Assembly (NCBI RefSeq): GCF_022346885.1
Contig: NZ_JAKRNK010000001.1
Location: forward strand, 310,001-374,000
Direction of reading: 5' to 3'
From: Paenibacillus sp. ACRRX
GTDB lineage: Bacteria > Bacillota > Bacilli > Paenibacillales > Paenibacillaceae
Length of the DNA stretch: 64,000 nt
The notes beneath the pieces are model-generated. The model made no database searches. It worked only from the letters and a program-made list of their open reading frames with translations, and was not told where the DNA came from. Each line of letters opens with the position of its first letter. Within the stretch, counting starts at the first letter, position 1. The translations under genes and the position numbers were made by a program. Shown piece after piece: positions 18,289 to 26,809 of this stretch.

Positions 18289-19644
18289 CTAATCACGCTT
18301 AATAGCTGTTAATGCATCGGTGCGTGAAGCGCTGAGCGCAGGATATATACCGGATAACACACCAGTAAGCACTGCAAAAAATATGCCTAATGGAATATTG
18401 ATGAGTGGGATAAAAATAAATCCTTGACCTGCTTCGGTTGCTCTCGCAGCAGCTCCGTTAATGCCCCATACTAGCCAATACGAGATCATAACGCCGATAA
18501 GTCCGCCCAATAGACCAAGCAGTGCGGCTTCTATAATAAACATATTGCGTATTTGCCTCAAATTAGCGCCAAGTACTTTCATAATGCCGATTTGACGACG
18601 GCGTTGATGAGTGGACATTGTCATTGCAACAACGATTGAGATCGAGGCGATAATCAAGACGAACAAACCAACACCTAGTGCAATCGTTCGTACCATCTTG
18701 AATGTATCCTCCAAACGTTCTTTCTGCTTGAGATTGGTCTGTGTGTTGAGCATCAGCTTCTTAATTTGTTTTTCCACTTGCTCTACATTTTTCTGATCGT
18801 CTACTTTAACAAGAATAGACTTATATGTACCTGCTTCACTTGGAGGGGGCGCATCCGGCCCTTGGTTCAACTTTAGCTGATCACGTATAAGTGCGGCCGT
18901 TTCTAGCGAAGTGTAGGCTTTCTTATCGTACTTGGCAGAATCGGCAGATGCGTCTGCGGGTTTCTTTATCACACTCGTAATTCGCATTGTGCTAGTAGTA
19001 GGCTTGTGCTGATCAGCCGTGTCAGCTCGTTCGAATCGTACCTGCCGTTGGAATAACGGAGTATGCAACTTTTGAATATTTTCCAGCTGCTGCGTAATTT
19101 CTTCGTTAAAAGGGTCTTGATTCTGCTTCTGTATAAGCGGTTCCAATGTTTCTCTGTCCAGAAGTCCGTACTCTGCACCGTAATTAAGAACAACAGTATC
19201 TGCAACGTCAGAAGGACCTCCTTGACGAAACTGATGGTTGAAATTGGCAAGTTGCTCCAAATCTGTTCCGATGACCTGCACATTGTTACTGCGATCATCT
19301 GTCGTGTGCATGGAGAAGTATCCGACCTCTTCAAATGGTGACGCTGCCTTGACATGTGGAAGATTGCGGACCAGATTCAGCTTCTGCTTAGTCAGCTTAC
19401 CTCTGTTGTCTACATCCTTATTTACCTCTTCGCCTTTGTTCTGGATCGGGGTTACTGTAATTTCATCCATCTTGAGGAAGGAGTTAAGTTCTTTTTCGGC
19501 GTAGATCTGTGCGGATTGACCGAGGCTCATTGCAACGATGATAGCTGCACAGCCGATGGAGATACCGGCGGAGCATAGTCCAGTAACAACTTTTCGTCTA
19601 CGTAGTTGGTCTATGGCAAGGCTCATATAGTCTCGTGCTCTCAT
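18289..19644 (-). CDS. ABC transporter permease (MacB/FtsX type)
   Basis: A 451-residue permease with the MacB layout: one N-terminal membrane helix (VTGLCSAGISIGCAAIIVAM), a large extracytoplasmic domain of about 270 residues, and three C-terminal helices in the FtsX domain starting near 320 (GVGLFVLIIASISIVVAMTM). The coupling segment contains RRRQIGIMKVLGA, a hallmark of this family. Such mechanotransmission permeases do not carry substrate through the membrane but drive extracytoplasmic extrusion. The ATG overlaps the stop of the ATPase gene by 4 bp, and AAGGAGG is well placed. Confidence 0.88.
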   Translation of the reverse strand: MRARDYMSLAIDQLRRRKVVTGLCSAGISIGCAAIIVAMSLGQSAQIYAEKELNSFLKMDEITVTPIQNKGEEVNKDVDNRGKLTKQKLNLVRNLPHVKAASPFEEVGYFSMHTTDDRSNNVQVIGTDLEQLANFNHQFRQGGPSDVADTVVLNYGAEYGLLDRETLEPLIQKQNQDPFNEEITQQLENIQKLHTPLFQRQVRFERADTADQHKPTTSTMRITSVIKKPADASADSAKYDKKAYTSLETAALIRDQLKLNQGPDAPPPSEAGTYKSILVKVDDQKNVEQVEKQIKKLMLNTQTNLKQKERLEDTFKMVRTIALGVGLFVLIIASISIVVAMTMSTHQRRRQIGIMKVLGANLRQIRNMFIIEAALLGLLGGLIGVMISYWLVWGINGAAARATEAGQGFIFIPLINIPLGIFFAVLTGVLSGIYPALSASRTDALTAIKRD

Positions 19645-20342
19645 GCTGTGCCTCCTTCAACGGCGACAGGGGCTTTATCTTCAACAAGATGGCCATCCCT
19701 GAGCGTAATAACACGCTTGGTATGATCGGCTACCTCACGTTCGTGGGTAACGATAATAAATGTAGTGCTCATCGTCTTGTTCAAATGCTTCAGAATGGCG
19801 ATTATTTCTTCCTCAGTACGCGTATCCAAGTTGCCAGTCGGCTCGTCCGCAAAGATGACAGAAGGCTCAGTAATTAAGGAACGCGCGATACTGACACGCT
19901 GCTGCTGACCGCCAGACAGCTGTGAGGTGAATAACTCACCCTTGTCTGGTATCCCGACCTGCTCAAGCAACTGCTTTGCCTTTTCCTTTCGCTTGCCAGG
20001 TGATATGCCTTGGAAAACGAGCGGAAGTTCGATATTCTCTCGAACCGTAAGGTTAGGTATAAGTTCATAAGCTTGAAAAATAAAGCCGATGTTCGTACGG
20101 CGAAACTCCGCCAACTGGTTCTCGTTCATCTTGACGATGTCTTGCCCTGCTATGTATATGTTTCCTTCTGTCGGCTTCATCAGACCTGCCATGAGATTTA
20201 GCAGTGTTGACTTGCCGGAGCCCGAACTGCCGAGCAAGGCGATCATATCACCCTTCTCCACGTGAAAGTCAATGTGATGAAGCACTTTCGTTAGCTCAGG
20301 TCCATTACGAAACGTATGTGATAACTGTTCAACCTTGAGCAT
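19641..20342 (-). CDS. ABC transporter ATP-binding protein (MacB/LolD type)
   Basis: A 233-residue ATPase with Walker A GSSGSGKST, Q-loop, signature LSGGQQQRVSIARSL, Walker B VIFADEPTGNLD and H-loop VTHE. The sequence places it in the MacB/LolD/YknY group that pairs with FtsX-type permeases. It is the first gene of a three-gene efflux operon. An AAAGGGGGA site lies 6 nt before the ATG. A dyad at 20433-20449 lies 91 bp upstream and may be its operator. Confidence 0.9.
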   Translation of the reverse strand: MLKVEQLSHTFRNGPELTKVLHHIDFHVEKGDMIALLGSSGSGKSTLLNLMAGLMKPTEGNIYIAGQDIVKMNENQLAEFRRTNIGFIFQAYELIPNLTVRENIELPLVFQGISPGKRKEKAKQLLEQVGIPDKGELFTSQLSGGQQQRVSIARSLITEPSVIFADEPTGNLDTRTEEEIIAILKHLNKTMSTTFIIVTHEREVADHTKRVITLRDGHLVEDKAPVAVEGGTA

Positions 20343-20432
20343 GCGGCTCCCCCTTTCTATATTTCGAGTATGGTTAGAATCTACTAAAGTTACATACGAG
20401 GCGCAACATAAAGAAGTTCCTACAATTTACCC

Positions 20433-20449
20433 TACATTACAATAATGTA
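20433..20449. promoter_or_regulatory. Perfect inverted repeat, possible operator
   Basis: TACATTA-CAA-TAATGTA is a perfect 7+7 dyad in the divergent region between the efflux operon and the rRNA methyltransferase gene. The symmetry and AT-rich half-sites are typical of GntR/YtrA- or MarR-like operators. No regulator gene is adjacent. Confidence 0.4.
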
Positions 20450-20573
20450 ACATTAGTCGGACGAACAGCGATAGAGGGGGCCCTTCAATCGTTTCAAAAT
20501 TAGTGAAAATCATGATATGCTATGTTCAATGTTATCTACTCGCTTAACAGGTATAAAGAGGAAGGATGAAAGT

Positions 20574-22205
20574 ATGAAGGTGCTGCCGACAGCATTTCTA
20601 GATGCAATGAGCTCACGTCTAGGTGATGAGTATCAATCGTTTATTAACAGTTATCATCATGCCCCGTATGCAGGGCTTCGTGTTAATACAATTAAAATGG
20701 AAGTAGCTCAATTTAAAGAGCTGTTCCCGCTGCCTATTGAACCGATTCCATGGACATCGGATGGATTCTATATCTCAGAGGGTGCACGGCCAGGCAAGCA
20801 TCCCTTCTATCATGCAGGGATGTACTATATACAAGAGCCAAGCGCGATGACGCCTGTTGAATATTTGGGAGTGGGACAAGGAGATCGCGTATTGGATTTA
20901 TGTGCGGCGCCTGGCGGAAAGTCAGTTCAAATTGCTGCTCGAATGGGTCGAGACGGGCTGCTCGTGACAAACGATATCCATCCAGATCGAACCAAGGCGC
21001 TAGTCCGCAATATGGAATTGTATGGCATTACACGTGCAGTGGTACTGAATGAACGGCCAGAGCGCATAGCCGAAGCCCTGCCGGAGTTCTTTGACAAAGT
21101 ACTTGTAGATGCGCCTTGCTCAGGCGAAGGTATGTTTCGCAAAGATCCAGAGATGGTAAAAGCGTGGGAGAGGGAACCCGTATTGTCTTATGCTGCGATG
21201 CAGCAGGATATTTTGGATAGTGCCGCTAAATTGGTAGCACCAGGTGGACGTTTGGTCTATTCAACTTGCACGTTTTCTCCAGAGGAAAATGAGGCCGCGA
21301 TTGCCCGATTTTTGACAAAACATTCGGATTATTCCGTTGTTGAAGTACCGTTGTCACATGGGATGAGACCAGGTCGTCCGGAATGGGCTTCTGACTGCCT
21401 GCGAGAGCACGACTGGGAGGCGTCAGCTGAGGCTGTTGCGGCAGTATCACGAACGATACGATTGTGGCCACATCATGTTAAAGGCGAAGGTCATTATGTT
21501 GCTGTGCTGGAACGAGCTGGTGAACGACATCATCGGATAGCGAATGAATTAAGCATTGCCCGTCCTTCAGACGAGCCGTGTCCATATAATCCTAATGATA
21601 AAGACATTCTTTCGTCAACTGGCAAACAGGACCGTGGAGGACGTATACGCCAGCGTGTACAGGACAATGCTCTCGATGCACGCAAGCGAGCTGGAAAACC
21701 ACGCACAGATCACCGCCAAATAAGGACAGAAAGCAACAGAAAAGGTCTATACAGACCCGATCATGATCAGCATGAGATTTTTGTGCGTTTCTACAATGAG
21801 CATTTTATGGATGCAGCTCCCGATATTAATGTATGCATCGGCTCTTACGCTTACGTAAGTCCATTGTCAATTGAGGTTCTCTCTATGCTGCGTGTAGTCA
21901 GACCAGGTTGGTTCGTAGGCACCTATAAAGGGGAGCGCTTTGAGCCTTCACATGCGCTTGCCCTTGGGTTACATCCGGGTCAGGCAAAAAGGGTATACCC
22001 GCTAACAATCGAACATTCTGATGTTGTTCCTTATTTGCGCGGCGATACACTGACTATACAAGAGACTGATCTTGAGCTGGATGATCATGCAGCGTCAAAA
22101 GGTTATGTACTTTTGACGCTTCATGATTGTCCAATCGGATTTGGCAAATGGGTGAATGGTATCCTAAAAAATGAATATCCCGTGGCTTGGAGGTGGACGT
22201 CGTAA
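20574..22205 (+). CDS. NOL1/NOP2/Sun-family rRNA (cytosine-C5)-methyltransferase, RsmF-like
   Basis: A 543-residue SAM-dependent RNA methyltransferase. Residues about 80-320 carry the Rossmann core with AAPGGKSVQIAARM (SAM site), the catalytic pair PCSGEGMFRKDPE and VYSTCTFSPEENE (both cysteines present). A polar linker rich in Arg, Asp and Gln (about 330-410) leads to an RsmF-type C-terminal PUA-like domain ending in FGKWVNGILKNEYP. The longer frame from 20517 lacks a ribosome site, while GAGGAAGG precedes ATG 20574. A second member of the family lies on the minus strand at 25031. Downstream is the pseudouridine synthase gene with overlapping stop and start. Confidence 0.87.
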   Translation: MKVLPTAFLDAMSSRLGDEYQSFINSYHHAPYAGLRVNTIKMEVAQFKELFPLPIEPIPWTSDGFYISEGARPGKHPFYHAGMYYIQEPSAMTPVEYLGVGQGDRVLDLCAAPGGKSVQIAARMGRDGLLVTNDIHPDRTKALVRNMELYGITRAVVLNERPERIAEALPEFFDKVLVDAPCSGEGMFRKDPEMVKAWEREPVLSYAAMQQDILDSAAKLVAPGGRLVYSTCTFSPEENEAAIARFLTKHSDYSVVEVPLSHGMRPGRPEWASDCLREHDWEASAEAVAAVSRTIRLWPHHVKGEGHYVAVLERAGERHHRIANELSIARPSDEPCPYNPNDKDILSSTGKQDRGGRIRQRVQDNALDARKRAGKPRTDHRQIRTESNRKGLYRPDHDQHEIFVRFYNEHFMDAAPDINVCIGSYAYVSPLSIEVLSMLRVVRPGWFVGTYKGERFEPSHALALGLHPGQAKRVYPLTIEHSDVVPYLRGDTLTIQETDLELDDHAASKGYVLLTLHDCPIGFGKWVNGILKNEYPVAWRWTS

Positions 22206-22948
22206 TGGCTGCTAAAATGAGACTTGATAAATTGATGGGACATATGGGGTGCGGCACACGTTCAGAAATTAAAAAGTGGGCGAAGATGGGGCTTATCGTC
22301 GTCAATGGAGTGGTTATAAAAGATAGTGGCAAGCAAGTTGACGCTGAACAAGATGAGATATACTTAAGCGGCGAACGGATACAGTATCGAGAATTTATAT
22401 ATGTCATGCTGCATAAGCCTCCGGGGGTCATTTCCGCGACTGAAGATTACAAGGAGCGTACAGTGATTGATCTTCTGCCGGAGGAGCTGAAAGTGTTTGA
22501 GCCGTTCCCGGTTGGTCGCTTGGACAAAGATACAGAAGGGCTGCTGCTGCTCTCCAATGATGGCAAGCTTGCTCACGCGCTGCTCTCGCCGCGCAAGCAT
22601 GTTGCCAAGACATATTATGCGAAAGTACGCGGGAAGGTGGATGAGCACGATATTGCGGCGTTCCAAGCAGGAGTCACTCTTGATGATGGGTATGTTACGC
22701 AGCCTGCTGTGCTGGTCGTCCAAGCTGTAGATGAGGATGAGGATATCACGCTTTCTGATATCGAATTGACGATAACAGAGGGGAAATTCCATCAAGTTAA
22801 GCGTATGTTTGAAGCTGTAGGCAAGCAGGTCATTTATTTGAAAAGGCTGACGATGGGGACGCTGAATCTTGATCCATCATTAAAGCTGGGTGAATGGCGG
22901 GAATTAACGTCTGACGAGTTGGCATTATTACAAGCTGGAGCACAATGA
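22205..22948 (+). CDS. RsuA-family 16S rRNA pseudouridine synthase
   Basis: A 247-residue enzyme with an N-terminal S4 RNA-binding domain (MRLDKLMGHMGCGTRSEIKK) and a catalytic domain containing GRLDKDTEGLLLLSND, where the aspartate of RLD is the nucleophile. The ending KVTxG-like segment ITEGKFHQVKRMFEAVG is typical of RsuA/RluB/E. The start at 22205 uses TAATG overlap with the methyltransferase stop and has GGAGGTG about 9 nt upstream, so the two rRNA modification enzymes are translationally coupled. Whether it targets the RsuA or an RluB-like site cannot be told. Confidence 0.88.
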   Translation: MAAKMRLDKLMGHMGCGTRSEIKKWAKMGLIVVNGVVIKDSGKQVDAEQDEIYLSGERIQYREFIYVMLHKPPGVISATEDYKERTVIDLLPEELKVFEPFPVGRLDKDTEGLLLLSNDGKLAHALLSPRKHVAKTYYAKVRGKVDEHDIAAFQAGVTLDDGYVTQPAVLVVQAVDEDEDITLSDIELTITEGKFHQVKRMFEAVGKQVIYLKRLTMGTLNLDPSLKLGEWRELTSDELALLQAGAQ

Positions 22949-22988
22949 GTTCTTAGCATAATAGAGATAAATAGGTGGAGGGTTACAA

Positions 22989-23792
22989 ATGAGTACAGAT
23001 ATAAAAATGGTTGCACTGGATATGGATGGTACATTGCTGCATGACGATCATACGTTGTCTGAGCAAAATGCAGAAACGATACGTAAGGTGGCACAACAGG
23101 GCGTTGAAATCGTGTTGTGCACAGGACGCAGTCCTAGCAGTACGCTGCCTTACCTGGAACAGCTTGGACTAGAGGGTATTGTCATTACTCATAATGGTGC
23201 TGCTACCATCGCTTCCAATGGCCGCAAGAATTTGCACAATTTTACGATGCCTCGCAAACAATTGGAAGTGTACATGTCCTATTGCCGTGAGCAGCACGTT
23301 CATTTTGATGTGAACACTGCTTTTCATTTGTATGTAGATAGTGTGGAAGTGTTAACAGACGAAGTGATGGATTTATATAAGCAGTTTCTCATAACACCGC
23401 AAGTGTTTCCGGGCTGGGATGGTCTTCTAGAGCCGCTGTTAAAGCTGACGATGAGTGGCATGAAGGACCAAATGGACCAAATAGAGGCAGAACTGAATCA
23501 GTGGACGCATGAATTACAGTACATTCGCTCTGGTGACTATTTTATTGACGTCATGCACCCGGAGGCTACAAAAGGAAATGCACTTAAGCAGCTAGCCCAG
23601 TCAAGGGGACTTGATCGTCACAACATTTTAGCGATCGGTAACTATTATAATGATATGACAATGATTCAATATGCGGGTACCGGAATTGCAATGGATAATT
23701 CACCGCTCGACGTTAAATCTGCTGCGGATGACATCACCTTATCTAACAATGAGAACGGAGTCCACGAGGCGCTGCTGAAGTATTGTCTGTGA
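22989..23792 (+). CDS. Cof-type HAD-superfamily phosphatase
   Basis: A 267-residue protein with HAD motif I (LDMDGTLLHDDH), motif II (CTGRSPSS), the lysine and substrate-cap region, and motif IV (AIGNYYNDMTMI; usually GDxxND, here GNYYND). The cap is C2b, as in sugar-phosphate and riboflavin-precursor phosphatases such as YwtE/YcsE. The substrate cannot be assigned. GGTGGAGGG lies 7-8 nt before the ATG. It follows the pseudouridine synthase by 40 bp and may be in the same transcript. Confidence 0.85.
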   Translation: MSTDIKMVALDMDGTLLHDDHTLSEQNAETIRKVAQQGVEIVLCTGRSPSSTLPYLEQLGLEGIVITHNGAATIASNGRKNLHNFTMPRKQLEVYMSYCREQHVHFDVNTAFHLYVDSVEVLTDEVMDLYKQFLITPQVFPGWDGLLEPLLKLTMSGMKDQMDQIEAELNQWTHELQYIRSGDYFIDVMHPEATKGNALKQLAQSRGLDRHNILAIGNYYNDMTMIQYAGTGIAMDNSPLDVKSAADDITLSNNENGVHEALLKYCL

Positions 23793-23820
23793 TGATTGTG
23801 CGTATCCGTCATGCCGCCAA

Positions 23821-23844
23821 CAAAAAGGAGGGGTAGCCCCTCCC
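23821..23844 (-). terminator. Terminator of the YjcZ-type gene
   Basis: On the minus strand GGAGGGG-CTA-CCCCTCC is followed by TTTTTG. The same stem may stop the HAD gene from the other side. Confidence 0.8.
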
Positions 23845-23875
23845 CTCCTGATCGTGGTAGCGTTCTGTTGTTGAG

Positions 23876-23962
23876 TTAGATAAAGGCACAGGACACAATA
23901 ACCAACAGGATGAACAATACCAAAATAACGCCCGTGGAAGTAAAACCTGCTACAGCACTCAT
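23876..23962 (-). CDS. YjcZ-family sporulation micropeptide (28 residues)
   Basis: A 28-residue hydrophobic peptide whose core FTSTGVILVLFILLVI matches the YjcZ/YhfH-like family of tiny Bacillales membrane peptides expressed in sporulation. GGGAGGA lies 8 nt before the ATG, and a terminator follows within 35 bp. Its function is unknown. It is too small for routine gene finders. Confidence 0.8.
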   Translation of the reverse strand: MSAVAGFTSTGVILVLFILLVIVSCAFI

Positions 23963-24204
23963 CGTATAATTCCTCCCTTTGCAATGTAGATGGGCCCACA
24001 CCGATTCGGGTTTACGTTCCGGGCAGTTGGAGGATGCGACGGAGACGTCCGTCATTCGGTATAGTTCTATAGTATGCTATCGCCTTGATCCGGTTTGGAC
24101 AGTTGTCACGATTTTTGCAATTTGGGCGAATGTACACACCTTATTAGGGGGAAGGATAACCGTAGGCGCGTACTTCGATATTTCGTACGCCGATCGGAGG
24201 CTGA

Positions 24205-24942
24205 ATGATGGCAACTATTGAACTTAGACCGGATTTTAAGACTGTTGGCGGTGAAACGATGGATGTGATGCTGGATGACACATACGCTGGCTCTTTGTTT
24301 CTGCTGTACCGCGAGCAGGCTCGAATGCAAGGGGTATTTGTAATGGATCAGGAAGCCGTAAATGATGATGCGACGATGAATCTGCTGGAAGCGCAAGTAG
24401 AACGGTATGTCCAGCATTTATGCGCAGCCCTGGGGGCCCGCGAACTGGAAGTGTCATTTCTTGCTTGCGGTTGTTCTAAGGTATTGAGCTTGCTTAGCGA
24501 GTACGAAGAAATGTTGGATGTCGGAGTCGACTCCATTACTCATCCCTACGATGATATTTTAATTGAGAAACTTGAAGAAGTACCTAATGAAGAGAAGTTA
24601 GCGAATCTCGAAGTAGGATTTGTCTCTTCGCAGCTTCAGCGTTCATCATTTGACGATATTCAAGTACTGCTGGCACGTGACGATGGTGACACGCTGCTGT
24701 ACGATGTATACAGCACTACATCCGGTTCACTCCCGCTTGGTACGGCTACAATTGATACGAATGGTGAACAACTCTCTGGATATATTGATTTCCGCGTTCC
24801 TGGAACAAGTAAAGACCGAGACCGCGCAGCACAAGCGATCATGCAGGAGCTGTTAAAGGAACAATCCTTTACCGCCCTCCATCTTAATATGATGTTCCAT
24901 AATGAGATTATTGATGAATGTCTTCTAGCAGCGGTAAGATGA
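24205..24942 (+). CDS. Unrecognised acidic protein (245 residues)
   Basis: I do not recognise a family. The protein is soluble, acidic and has no signal peptide or membrane segment. The second half contains a beta-rich stretch (GTATIDTNGEQLSGYIDFRVP) followed by helices, suggesting two alpha/beta domains; three cysteines occur in or near LACGCSK. GATCGGAGG precedes two adjacent ATG codons, 24205 and 24208; the second has better spacing. It stands alone between the YjcZ-type gene and a terminator. The intact length, good ribosome site and own terminator argue that it is expressed. Confidence 0.7.
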   Translation: MMATIELRPDFKTVGGETMDVMLDDTYAGSLFLLYREQARMQGVFVMDQEAVNDDATMNLLEAQVERYVQHLCAALGARELEVSFLACGCSKVLSLLSEYEEMLDVGVDSITHPYDDILIEKLEEVPNEEKLANLEVGFVSSQLQRSSFDDIQVLLARDDGDTLLYDVYSTTSGSLPLGTATIDTNGEQLSGYIDFRVPGTSKDRDRAAQAIMQELLKEQSFTALHLNMMFHNEIIDECLLAAVR

Positions 24943-24960
24943 CTTTAATCCGATATGCAA

Positions 24961-25012
24961 ACAAACCTCCAATCAGACAACTGCAACGCAGATGCTGGTT
25001 GGAGGTTTATTT
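24961..25012. terminator. Bidirectional terminator between convergent genes
   Basis: AAACCTCCAATCAG and CTGGTTGGAGGTTT form a long stem with an 18-nt loop and T-rich flanks. Confidence 0.75.
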
Positions 25013-25030
25013 GCATGTGAGGACATCTGA

Positions 25031-26476
25031 CTAAGGGGTGCGAAGTCCTTTTGGGTAATGGTTTTTCAGGATGCCATCAGATACTTTTCCCCATCCAAGT
25101 GGTAGACCATCAGTTGTAACTAGCGTCCAGCCTTTGCAACAGGCTGTTTCCTCGCCAGGCTCAGCCGTGATCGTTTCGCCCCTTAAATAGGCTTTAACTT
25201 GATTCGAGCCAGAAGGGAGTTCCCAAACCGAATTGACGCATGCCGCGCTTTGCAGCGACAATGCGAGTGCATGGGCAGGTTCGACCCGATTTTTTCGCAT
25301 ATGCGCAAGATGAAGCCCCGGGCGTGGTACCCGTAGACCTGATAAAAAGTCCGGCGACAGTTTTAAATTGGCGTTATTGATTGGATGTGGAAGCCAATAT
25401 AACTCTTCACCATATAATATGGCTTCCCCTGGGCCCGGTGTCCACTGGGTTAAATTTACTTGGGCCCACTCCTGAAATGCACGATAGGCTGCCTCGGCTT
25501 CCTGACGCGCACGAGAGTCCCCGTTGTGCTTTGACGCCTTGCCCTTCTGCTGCTTGCTCGAGGGTGCGGGCACACACGATAAGGTGCTGCTGGCAGCGGC
25601 AATATGCTGCAGAGGCTCTTCGAGGCGGAGTACAGCAACGAAGTGTCCTTCGCCAGTGTGAAGGTGAGGCCAGATTCGTTCCGTCTTTATAACACGGAAC
25701 TGAGGGTATGCTTGAATCCAACGTGCAATCAACTGTTCATTCTCCTGCTCATTAAAGGTGCAGGTTGAATACGCAATCGTGCCTCCAGGCTTCAGCATGC
25801 GTACAGCGGCTTGAACGATATCCCATTGTCTTGCCGCACACATCTGAACATGATCGGGCGACCATTCATCAATCGCATCCGGATCTTTGCGGAACATCCC
25901 CTCGCCAGAGCACGGGGCATCGAGCATAATACGATCAAAAACTTCTGGAAAGCGAGTGGCTAACGAGTCAGGATCAGCATTGACGACCACTACATTTGCC
26001 ATGCCCATTCGTTCTACGTTCCCGGCCAGAATGCGTGCCCGCTCACGATGAATCTCATTGGACACGAGCAAGCCTTTTCCTTGCATCCTTCCGGCGATTT
26101 GTGTACTTTTGCCGCCGGGAGCGGCTGCCAGATCCAGAATCGTTTCACCCGGCTGCGGATCAAGCAGGGCGACGGCTGACATAGCAGACGGTTCCTGGAT
26201 ATAATATAATCCTGCTGCATGGTATGGATGTCTGCCTGGCCGTGCCTGATCAAGATACGTATATCCTTCGCTGCACCATGCAACGGGAGCAAGACCAAAT
26301 TGCTGCAGTGCTTGCTGACGGGCTGTGTCATGCAGAACCCACTTATCTGGATGAACACGCAGGCCATACGTACGAGGCTGTTCGTAGCTTGCAAAAAAAG
26401 CTGCAGCATCTTCCTGCAAAATGGCTGTCATTTGTTGGCGATATAAATCAGGAAGTTGTTGTTTAAGTTGATACAT
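25031..26476 (-). CDS. Second NOL1/NOP2/Sun-family rRNA (cytosine-C5)-methyltransferase
   Basis: A 481-residue paralogue of the enzyme at 20574, with AAPGGKSTQIAGRM, PCSGEGMFRKDPD and AYSTCTFNEQENE, so both catalytic cysteines are kept. The linker between the methyltransferase core and the C-terminal PUA-like part is shorter and rich in Lys, Gln and Ser (SSKQQKGKASKHNGDSR). The C-terminal ending GWGKVSDGILKNHYP matches the paralogue's FGKWVNGILKNEYP. The two presumably modify different cytosines. The ribosome site is weak (CAAGGGG), which may mean low expression. Confidence 0.87.
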   Translation of the reverse strand: MYQLKQQLPDLYRQQMTAILQEDAAAFFASYEQPRTYGLRVHPDKWVLHDTARQQALQQFGLAPVAWCSEGYTYLDQARPGRHPYHAAGLYYIQEPSAMSAVALLDPQPGETILDLAAAPGGKSTQIAGRMQGKGLLVSNEIHRERARILAGNVERMGMANVVVVNADPDSLATRFPEVFDRIMLDAPCSGEGMFRKDPDAIDEWSPDHVQMCAARQWDIVQAAVRMLKPGGTIAYSTCTFNEQENEQLIARWIQAYPQFRVIKTERIWPHLHTGEGHFVAVLRLEEPLQHIAAASSTLSCVPAPSSKQQKGKASKHNGDSRARQEAEAAYRAFQEWAQVNLTQWTPGPGEAILYGEELYWLPHPINNANLKLSPDFLSGLRVPRPGLHLAHMRKNRVEPAHALALSLQSAACVNSVWELPSGSNQVKAYLRGETITAEPGEETACCKGWTLVTTDGLPLGWGKVSDGILKNHYPKGLRTP

Positions 26477-26638
26477 TCGAACTTGGCCCCTTGCTCTTAC
26501 AAATTTGCTTGATTATGCGTTAATATTTTACCGAAAAATCTGGCTCTTTTGCAATATGGTTAATGCGGAAGGAAAGTGGGGATGGATATAAAAGTGTATC
26601 TCCAATCCATGAATGTAGATACATAAAGGAAAAAACGA

Positions 26639-26668
26639 TTGCATAAAGGTGAATTTATGTAATATAAT
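26639..26668 (+). promoter_or_regulatory. Sigma-A type promoter of the BcrAB-like operon
   Basis: TTGCAT at 26639-26644, an 18-nt spacer and a perfect TATAAT at 26663-26668. Transcription should start near 26675, leaving a leader of about 135 nt. Confidence 0.65.
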
Positions 26669-26682
26669 GTAATATTGTGAAA

Positions 26683-26700
26683 ACTTACGAAAATGTAAGT
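26683..26700. promoter_or_regulatory. Inverted repeat just after the promoter, possible operator
   Basis: ACTTAC-GAAAAT-GTAAGT is a perfect 6+6 dyad starting about 15 nt after the -10 box, where a repressor would block RNA polymerase. Confidence 0.45.
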
Positions 26701-26809
26701 AGTCAAATTATAGCGAAGTTTGTAAAGTATATAGAGAGAGAAAGGTTATGAATTAAATTAGTTAATTATTTCTATGCAAATGTGTGACCATGAGAGAGGG
26801 GTGGGGAAC

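Noticed and set aside
22187-22204. Upstream ATG for the pseudouridine synthase
   Set aside because: The ribosome site GGAGGTG overlaps this ATG, and it lies inside the preceding gene; ATG 22205 has correct spacing.
26594-26623. Inverted repeat TGTATCT/AGATACA with a 14-codon frame around it
   Set aside because: The dyad lies upstream of the promoter with a long spacer, and the tiny frame ends before the promoter; neither has further support.
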